64,000 bases of DNA from assembly GCF_001273775.1 (NCBI RefSeq), contig NZ_CP011801.1, positions 4,008,001-4,072,000 of the forward strand. The letters are read 5' to 3'. The DNA comes from Nitrospira moscoviensis (GTDB lineage: Bacteria > Nitrospirota > Nitrospiria > Nitrospirales > Nitrospiraceae). Positions within the stretch are counted from its first letter, which is position 1; the number at the start of each line of letters is the position of its first letter. This document shows, one piece after another, positions 58,173-64,000 of this stretch. Made by a program: the position numbers and the translations under genes. The notes beneath the pieces were generated by a model. The model saw only the letters and a list, made by a program, of their open reading frames with translations, was not told the DNA's origin and did no database searches.

Positions 58173-59386
58173 AGCTGCCGATTTTCCTGGATAACCATTC
58201 GACCACTCCGATGGACCCGCGTGTCTTGGAGGCGATGCTGCCTTATTTCGTCGAAAAGTTCGGCAACGCCGCCAGCCGCAATCACTCGTTCGGCTGGGCC
58301 GCGGAAGAAGCGGTCGAGCAGGCACGCAAGCAGATCGCGAAGCTGATCAACGCCGATCCCAAAGAAATCGTCTTTACCAGCGGGGCGACGGAGTCCGACA
58401 ACCTGGCGCTCAAGGGCGTCCTGGAGATGTACAAGGAGAAGGGCGCCCACATCATCACCTCCTCCACCGAGCACCGCGCCGTCCTCGATACCGCCAAGTC
58501 GCTGGAAGCCAAGGGACTCGCCACGGTGACTTACCTGCCGGTGGACAAGCAGGGCATGGTGAATCCGCAGGACGTGCGAAACGCCATCACGGACAAGACG
58601 ATCTTGATCTCCGTCATGCTGGCCAACAACGAGATCGGCACGATCAACCCCGTGAAGGAAATCGGCAAGATTGCCAAGGAAAAAGGCGTGCTGTTCCACT
58701 GCGACGCCACGCAGGGCGTCGGCAAGATCCCGGTCAACGTGCAGGACATGGGCATCGACCTCATGTCATTCTCGGCTCATAAGATCTATGGGCCCAAAGG
58801 GGTCGGCGCGCTCTACGTTCGGAAGAAGGCCCCCCGGGTCCGGATCGCCGCCCAGATGGACGGCGGCGGCCACGAACGAGGTATGAGATCCGGCACGCTG
58901 CCCGTCCCGCTCATCGTCGGGTTCGGCAAGGCCTGTGAGATCTGCGAGCAGGAAATGCCGACGGAGTCGGTCCGTATCGCGGCTATGCGCGACCGCCTGG
59001 AAACCGGCATTATGAAAGCCCTGGAAGAGAGCTATCTGAACGGCCATCCGACCCAGCGCTTGCCAGGCAATCTCAATATTTCCTTCGCCTACGTCGAAGG
59101 CGAATCGCTGCTGATGGGCATGAAAGACATTGCGCTGTCGTCGGGGTCGGCCTGCACATCGGCTACCCTGGAGCCCTCCTACGTCCTGCGTGCGCTCGGA
59201 GTGGGCACCGAGCTGGCCCATTCCTCAATCCGTTTCGGGATCGGCCGGTTCAACACGGAAGACGAGATTGACTACACGATCAAGAAGGTTATTGAAGTCG
59301 TCACCAAGCTGCGCGAAATGTCGCCGTTGTATGAGATGGCGAAGGAAGGCATCGACCTGAAATCAGTCCAGTGGGCGGCCCACTGA
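58169..59386 (+). CDS. iscS: Cysteine desulfurase
   Basis: The 405-residue protein starts MKLPIFLDNHSTTPMDPRVL, binds PLP via K205 (FSAHKIYGPKG) and has the active cysteine C329 in SSGSACTSATLEPSYVL. It supplies sulfur from cysteine to IscU. The start overlaps iscR; a longer frame upstream is a shadow of iscR. Confidence 0.96.
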   Translation: MKLPIFLDNHSTTPMDPRVLEAMLPYFVEKFGNAASRNHSFGWAAEEAVEQARKQIAKLINADPKEIVFTSGATESDNLALKGVLEMYKEKGAHIITSSTEHRAVLDTAKSLEAKGLATVTYLPVDKQGMVNPQDVRNAITDKTILISVMLANNEIGTINPVKEIGKIAKEKGVLFHCDATQGVGKIPVNVQDMGIDLMSFSAHKIYGPKGVGALYVRKKAPRVRIAAQMDGGGHERGMRSGTLPVPLIVGFGKACEICEQEMPTESVRIAAMRDRLETGIMKALEESYLNGHPTQRLPGNLNISFAYVEGESLLMGMKDIALSSGSACTSATLEPSYVLRALGVGTELAHSSIRFGIGRFNTEDEIDYTIKKVIEVVTKLREMSPLYEMAKEGIDLKSVQWAAH

Positions 59387-59413
59387 CCTGGATACCCAAG
59401 AGGAGGATGGACC

Positions 59414-59824
59414 ATGGCCTATAGCGATAAAGTCGTCGACCATTTCAACAACCCCCGCAACATGGGGAGCTTCAAGAAGGACGATGCGGACGTCGGCACC
59501 GGCATCGTCGGCGCGCCGGAATGCGGCGACGTGATGAAGCTCCAGATCAAGGTGCAGAACGATACGATCGTCGACGCCAAGTTCAAGACCTTCGGCTGCG
59601 GGTCGGCCATCGCCAGCTCGAGCTTGGCGACTGAATGGCTCAAGGGCAAGACGCTCGAAGAGGCGCAGAAGATCAAGAACACCGACATCGTGCAGGAACT
59701 GAACCTCCCGCCGGTGAAGATCCACTGTTCCGTCCTGGCGGAAGACGCCATCAAGGCGGCCTTGTCGGACTACAAGAAAAAGGCCGAGACTCAGACCGAA
59801 GTCCAAACGGCCGAGGCCAAGTAA
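59414..59824 (+). CDS. iscU: Fe-S cluster scaffold protein
   Basis: The 136-residue scaffold has the three cluster cysteines C37 (APECGD), C62 (TFGCGSAIA) and C105 (KIHCSVLAE), plus the HscA recognition motif LPPVK at 98-102. The last 16 residues are a polar extension (KAETQTEVQTAEAK). It lies 27 bp after iscS. Confidence 0.96.
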   Translation: MAYSDKVVDHFNNPRNMGSFKKDDADVGTGIVGAPECGDVMKLQIKVQNDTIVDAKFKTFGCGSAIASSSLATEWLKGKTLEEAQKIKNTDIVQELNLPPVKIHCSVLAEDAIKAALSDYKKKAETQTEVQTAEAK

Positions 59825-59841
59825 ACGAGAAAGGATCAGCC

Positions 59842-60198
59842 ATGGATACGACCAACACCGACACTCAGACTCCCGCCATTACGCTCAGCGACGCGGCACT
59901 GAAAGAAGTCAAACGGCTCATGAACGTCCAGGGCATGACGGAAGGCGGGCTCCGGCTCGGTGTGAAGGGCGGCGGCTGCTCCGGGCTCAGCTACACGATC
60001 AATTTCGACGAGAAGATCGGCCCCTACGATCAGGTCCACGAGTTCGACGGCGTAAAGGTCATCGTGGACGCCAAGAGCGCGATCTATCTCCAAGGCACGC
60101 AGCTGGACTTCCACAAAGATCTGATGGGCGGGAACTTCAAGTTCGTGAACCCGAACGCGAACAAGACGTGCGGCTGCGGCGAGTCGTTCTCGGCCTGA
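59842..60198 (+). CDS. iscA: A-type Fe-S carrier protein
   Basis: The 118-residue protein has the A-type cysteines C46 in GGGCSGLSY and C110/C112 in KTCGCGESFSA. ATG 59842 follows AAAGGA. A-type proteins carry Fe or Fe-S to target proteins. 17 bp after iscU. Confidence 0.94.
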   Translation: MDTTNTDTQTPAITLSDAALKEVKRLMNVQGMTEGGLRLGVKGGGCSGLSYTINFDEKIGPYDQVHEFDGVKVIVDAKSAIYLQGTQLDFHKDLMGGNFKFVNPNANKTCGCGESFSA

Positions 60199-60268
60199 GC
60201 AGGAACTCCCTCGACAAGACGGACGCTTCCAGGGCATCGCCCGCAGCATGCCCGGGGATGGATAGGAG

Positions 60269-60979
60269 ATGGAGCACACCCACAGCACCAGCCCCCGCGA
60301 GCTGCAGATGGCCCGCAGCATGTGCTGGCACTGCCAATCGGAAGTGGCCGGGGAGTATTTTTGCGAGCGCTGCATCAAAGTGCAGCCGGTCTCCAAGGAC
60401 ACGGACTACTTCACCTGCTTGGGCATTCCGCGCCGGCTCACGGTCGATCCGAAGACGCTGGAGGCCAAGTTCTACGAGCTGAGCCGCGCCTTCCATCCCG
60501 ACTTTTATCAGAGCAAGAGCGAGACGGAGCAAGCCATCAGCCTGGGAAACGCCGCCATGCTGAACACGGCCTATCGCACGCTCCGGGATCCCATCCAACG
60601 GGCGGAATACCTCCTCGATCTCGAAGCCGGCTCCGTCAAGGATATCCGGACCTCTCCCCCGGCGGATCTGTTCGAAGAAATTCTGGAGCTGCAGGAAACC
60701 CTCGACGAATACCGGGAAACCGATCCCGGTTCGGCGGAAGCCCAGCGGCTCCGCACGGCGCTGCAAGGTGAGCGGGAGACCTTGGAGCGGCGGCAGCGCG
60801 ATATGGAAACACAATTACAGCAGCTGTTCGCGCAATGGGACGCGCTCCAAGATCGAGGCGAGGCGACCGACGCCGCGCGCAGCGAGCGTCAGCGTCTCTT
60901 GAGACAGATGCGCGACCTCCTGTCCAACCGCACCTACGTCAATAACATCGTCAACGACCTCGTCGCGACCATCGAGTAA
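60269..60979 (+). CDS. hscB: Co-chaperone HscB with N-terminal zinc-binding segment
   Basis: The 236-residue protein has a J-domain with HPD at 76-78 (LSRAFHPDFYQSKSETEQA) and the C-terminal three-helix IscU-binding part. Upstream of the J-domain it has two CxxC pairs: C19/C22 in MCWHCQSEV and C32/C35 in YFCERCIKV, a zinc-ribbon-like segment known from eukaryotic HSC20 but absent in E. coli HscB. Confidence 0.92.
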   Translation: MEHTHSTSPRELQMARSMCWHCQSEVAGEYFCERCIKVQPVSKDTDYFTCLGIPRRLTVDPKTLEAKFYELSRAFHPDFYQSKSETEQAISLGNAAMLNTAYRTLRDPIQRAEYLLDLEAGSVKDIRTSPPADLFEEILELQETLDEYRETDPGSAEAQRLRTALQGERETLERRQRDMETQLQQLFAQWDALQDRGEATDAARSERQRLLRQMRDLLSNRTYVNNIVNDLVATIE

Positions 60980-60985
60980 TACACA

Positions 60986-62806
60986 ATGGCACGCATTGTT
61001 GGGATCGATCTCGGCACAACCAATTCGCTTGTCGCCTACATGAAAGATGGGCGACCTACGGTCATCCCGGGACGACACGGCCGGACCATGGTTCCGTCCG
61101 TGGTGGCGTTGACCGATAACGGTCTCATTGTCGGCGATGCCGCCAAGGAGCATCTGGTTCGGAATCCCCAGCGGACCGTCTATTCCGTGAAGCGCTTCAT
61201 GGGGAAGGGGCTCGCGGACGTCCAACAGGAACTGGCCTATTTCCCGTATCAATTGACGGAACAGGGCGGCGTCATTCGCATCAAGCTCGGTGAAAAAAGT
61301 TACTCGCCGCCGCAGATCTCCGCCATGATCCTGAAGGAGCTCAAGCAGCGGGCGGAGTCCTTTCTCGGCGAGAGCATCACCAAAGCCGTCATCACCGTCC
61401 CGGCTTATTTCAACGACAGCCAGCGCCAGGCCACCAAGGACGCCGGCATGATCGCGGGCCTGGAAGTGCTGCGGATCATCAATGAACCGACCGCCGCCTC
61501 GCTCGCGTACGGCCTGCAACAGCGCACGCAAGGCACCATCGCGGTCTATGACTTGGGCGGCGGGACCTTCGACATCTCGATCCTGAAGCTCAAGGACGGC
61601 ATCTTCGAAGTGCTCGCCACCAACGGCGATACGCATTTAGGCGGCGACGATTTCGATCGTCTCTTGGCCGATCGGTTCCTGGCCGACATCAAAGAGCGCC
61701 ATGGCATCGATTTATCCGGCAGTCCGGACCATATGCAGGCGGTTCGCCTGGAAGCGGAGCGGGCCAAGATCCGCCTGTCGGATGAATGGAAGACCGAGGT
61801 GACGATCGACCTGCCGGACGGCAGGGGCCGGTTCTCGCGTGAAGTGACACGCGACCAATTGGAATCCTTGACCATAGGATTGGTCGAACGAACCCTGACT
61901 CCCTGCAAATTGGCCCTGAAAGACGCCGGGCTCGGTCCGCCCGAGATCGATGAAGTGGTGCTGGTCGGCGGAGCGACGCGCATGCCGATCGTCCGGCAGC
62001 GGGTGCAGGCACTCTTCGGCAAGCCGGCGCATTGCGATCTGAACCCCGATGAAGTCGTCGCCCTGGGCGCGGCCGTGCAGGCCGACATCTTGAGCGGCGG
62101 CACCACCGATATGCTGCTGCTCGACGTCACGCCGCTCTCGCTGGGGATCGAGACCATGGGCGGCGTCATGAGCAGCCTGATCCGGCGCAATACGACCATC
62201 CCGGCCAGCGCCAAGGAAATGTTCACGACCTATGTGGACGGCCAGACCGGCGTGGACATCCACATTCTGCAAGGTGAGCGCGAGTTGGTGAAGGACAACC
62301 GCAGCCTGGCGCGGTTCCGCCTGAAGGTGCCGCCGCTGCCGGCCGGCGTGCCGCGGATCGAGGTGACCTTCCTGATCGACGCCAACGGCATTTTGAACGT
62401 CGCGGCGCGTGACGTGCGGACCGGCGAAACCCAATCGATCGCCGTCAAGCCGTCGTATGGTTTGAGTGACGAAGAAGTCGAGCGGATGATCGGGGAATCG
62501 TACAAGTTCGCCGCGGACGACCTGAAGGCGAGGCAGCTGATCGAAGCCCGAACGGAAGCGGACGCCATCCTGCATGCGACGGACAAGGCCCTGGAGCGGG
62601 GCAGCCATCTGGTCACAGAGGATGAAGTGCGAACGATCCGCGCGGCGGCGGACGCGCTCCGGCGCGCCAAGGCCGGAGAGGATCATAAGGCCATCAGGTC
62701 CCAGATCGCCGAGCTGGAAACAGTGACGCACCATCTCGCCGAAGTGTTAATGGACACGTCGCTCAAGGAAGCGCTGGAGAACAAAAAGCTGTCGGAAATC
62801 GGCTGA
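60986..62806 (+). CDS. hscA: Hsp70-type chaperone HscA
   Basis: The 606-residue Hsp70 has GIDLGTTNSLVAYMKDG, VITVPAYFNDSQRQATKDAG, IAVYDLGGGTFDISILKLKD and VLVGGATRMPIVRQRV in the ATPase domain, and a C-terminal substrate domain (LSLGIETMGGVMSSLIRRNT). Clustered with hscB and iscU, it is HscA rather than DnaK. Six bases after hscB. Confidence 0.93.
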   Translation: MARIVGIDLGTTNSLVAYMKDGRPTVIPGRHGRTMVPSVVALTDNGLIVGDAAKEHLVRNPQRTVYSVKRFMGKGLADVQQELAYFPYQLTEQGGVIRIKLGEKSYSPPQISAMILKELKQRAESFLGESITKAVITVPAYFNDSQRQATKDAGMIAGLEVLRIINEPTAASLAYGLQQRTQGTIAVYDLGGGTFDISILKLKDGIFEVLATNGDTHLGGDDFDRLLADRFLADIKERHGIDLSGSPDHMQAVRLEAERAKIRLSDEWKTEVTIDLPDGRGRFSREVTRDQLESLTIGLVERTLTPCKLALKDAGLGPPEIDEVVLVGGATRMPIVRQRVQALFGKPAHCDLNPDEVVALGAAVQADILSGGTTDMLLLDVTPLSLGIETMGGVMSSLIRRNTTIPASAKEMFTTYVDGQTGVDIHILQGERELVKDNRSLARFRLKVPPLPAGVPRIEVTFLIDANGILNVAARDVRTGETQSIAVKPSYGLSDEEVERMIGESYKFAADDLKARQLIEARTEADAILHATDKALERGSHLVTEDEVRTIRAAADALRRAKAGEDHKAIRSQIAELETVTHHLAEVLMDTSLKEALENKKLSEIG

Positions 62807-62833
62807 GAAGCCGCCGGCTGGGAGTACTTCATC

Positions 62834-63046
62834 ATGGATCTGAAGTGGCAGGACGCCGAAGACATCGCCATCCGGCTCGTGGAGGAACACCCGGATACCG
62901 ACCCGCTCACGGTGCGCTTCACCGACATGCACGCGTGGATCGTCGCATTGCCGGATTTCAAGGACGACCCGAAAAAGTCGAACGAGAAGATTCTGGAAGC
63001 GATCCAAATGGCCTGGCACGAGGAGTATCAGGACTCGAAAGCCTGA
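62834..63046 (+). CDS. iscX: IscX
   Basis: The 70-residue acidic protein (LKWQDAEDIAIRLVEEHPDT, then TDMHAWIVALPDFKDDPKKS) matches IscX, which binds IscS and iron. It ends the isc operon and is convergent with the penicillin-binding protein gene, 6 bp away. Confidence 0.9.
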   Translation: MDLKWQDAEDIAIRLVEEHPDTDPLTVRFTDMHAWIVALPDFKDDPKKSNEKILEAIQMAWHEEYQDSKA

Positions 63047-63052
63047 TCGGCC

Positions 63053-64000
63053 TTACAGGCTCCCTTCCCCCACCGGTTGCCCTTCGGGAATCTGATCCAG
63101 CTTGTAGAAGTCGGTCGGATCGAGCCGGCGCTGCGCCGCCTGCGTCGGTTCGCTGCCTTTCGTAAACAGCTCGACGGTTCCCTTGTCCCCCTCGCCCTCT
63201 TGGTCGGATTCCAGCAATCCGGTGGACGCATCGACTTTCACGAACGTCACGCCGTCGGGGATTTCAAACGGCACGACCGGCAGCTGCTTCAGCGCCTCTT
63301 TCATAAAGGCGAGCCAGATCGGCAGGGCGGCGCGGGCGCCGGTTTCGCTCTCCCCCAACGAGCGGCGATCGTCGAATCCGACGTACACGCCGGTCACCAG
63401 ATTCGGCGTGCCGCCGATGAACCATGCGTTGATGTAGTCGTTCGTCGTCCCCGTTTTTCCGGCGATCGGGCGATCGAGACTCTTTGCCGCCTGGCCGGTG
63501 CCCTTCTGCACGACGTCTTCCATCATATTCGTGATCAGATAGGCGGTTTCCTTCGAGATGACTTCGCGGGGCTCCGGCTCGGTCGTTTCCAGCACCTTGC
63601 CGGTGTTGTCTTGCGCGGCTTTGATGGCGAACGGCTCCGCCTTGCTGCCCTTGTTCAGAAACACGCCGTACACCGAGGTGAGCTCCATCAATCCCACCGA
63701 GGAAGAGCCGAGCCCCAACGACAGATCGGCCGGCAAAGGGCTGGTGATGCCGACGGTGCGGGAAAAGTCGATGACGTTCCGGATGCCAACTTTGTCCAGC
63801 AGCCGGACCGTCGCCAGGTTGTGCGAATGGGCCAGCGCGTCGCGCAGGCTCACCATGCCGTGAAATTTTCGGCCGTAGTTCTCCGGCTTCCAGATCTTGT
63901 CGTCTTCCTCCTGTTCATACACCACCGGTGCGTCGAGAATCTGCGTGGCCGGGCTCATGCCCTGGCTCATGGCCGTGGCATAGATCAGCGGCTTGAAGGC
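63053..64000 (-). CDS. Class A penicillin-binding protein (PBP1A-type), partial
   Basis: The C-terminal 315 residues are in the window, the N-terminus lies beyond the right edge (frame open, ...AFKPLIYATAMSQG). The transpeptidase motifs are SHNLATVRL (S-x-N) and GKTGTTNDYINAWFIGG (KTG). The S-x-x-K serine motif (SAFKPL or similar) would be just outside. It polymerises and cross-links peptidoglycan in the periplasm. Confidence 0.88.
   Translation of the reverse strand, partial: AFKPLIYATAMSQGMSPATQILDAPVVYEQEEDDKIWKPENYGRKFHGMVSLRDALAHSHNLATVRLLDKVGIRNVIDFSRTVGITSPLPADLSLGLGSSSVGLMELTSVYGVFLNKGSKAEPFAIKAAQDNTGKVLETTEPEPREVISKETAYLITNMMEDVVQKGTGQAAKSLDRPIAGKTGTTNDYINAWFIGGTPNLVTGVYVGFDDRRSLGESETGARAALPIWLAFMKEALKQLPVVPFEIPDGVTFVKVDASTGLLESDQEGEGDKGTVELFTKGSEPTQAAQRRLDPTDFYKLDQIPEGQPVGEGSL

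Overview
The window reads as a chromosomal segment of a Gram-negative, GC-rich bacterium. Its gene content fits a Nitrospira-like member of Nitrospirota: a pyruvoyl-type arginine decarboxylase, a bacterial deoxyhypusine-synthase relative, several beta-barrel and exported proteins, and GlnRS together with GluRS. The genus is inferred from content, not shown by a marker gene. Two zones are visible. Positions 1 to about 25,900 are more AT-rich by eye and accessory in content. Positions 25,921-64,000 are GC-rich and mostly housekeeping.

The centre of interest is a Tn7-like transposon. On the minus strand lie tnsA (24947), a small 81-residue ORF, tnsB, tnsC and two different TniQ/TnsD-family genes, followed by a small ribbon-helix-helix-like gene and a DUF2384 (MbcA/ParS/Xre)-like gene. 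An XRE regulator is divergent from tnsA, with a perfect 16-bp palindrome between them. The right end ends in ACA at 25897 (TGTA read inward) and carries three copies of an AGTTTACGWCTTT motif, presumably TnsB sites. It lies 23 bp downstream of the stop codon of a gene for a small exported protein, the same geometry as Tn7 next to glmS. The matching left end was not found, so part or all of 1-15 kb may be cargo.

The accessory zone to the left holds a VTT membrane protein with a MerA-like flavoprotein and a DUF3047 protein, a Crp/Fnr regulator, an AhpD-type protein whose reading frame runs into a beta-barrel C-terminus, a DUF2934 protein, an EamA transporter, a second VTT protein, an outer-membrane barrel, a TPR lipoprotein, and a tightly coupled cassette of thioredoxin-like, AhpD-like, DUF3179 and AhpD-like genes. 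Between 13.8 and 15.3 kb is a scar with an AlbA_2 fragment and tiny ORFs.

The chromosomal zone holds a DUF692-dus-maf-exported protein operon; CBS, LOG, DHH and rhomboid genes; purEK; a type-I-secretion-like set (HlyD, TolC, ABC) whose ATPase has lost nearly all catalytic motifs, plus a 4HB sensor-like protein; rluF; a polyamine and redox block (DHS-like, DsbA-like, zinc ribbon, aldehyde dehydrogenase, arginine decarboxylase, agmatinase); a VapBC-type pair and an integrase remnant beside tRNA-Glu; glnS, two tRNA-Gln genes and gltX; and a full Fe-S assembly cluster (iscR-iscS-iscU-iscA-hscB-hscA-iscX with fdx divergent). A penicillin-binding protein runs off the right edge.
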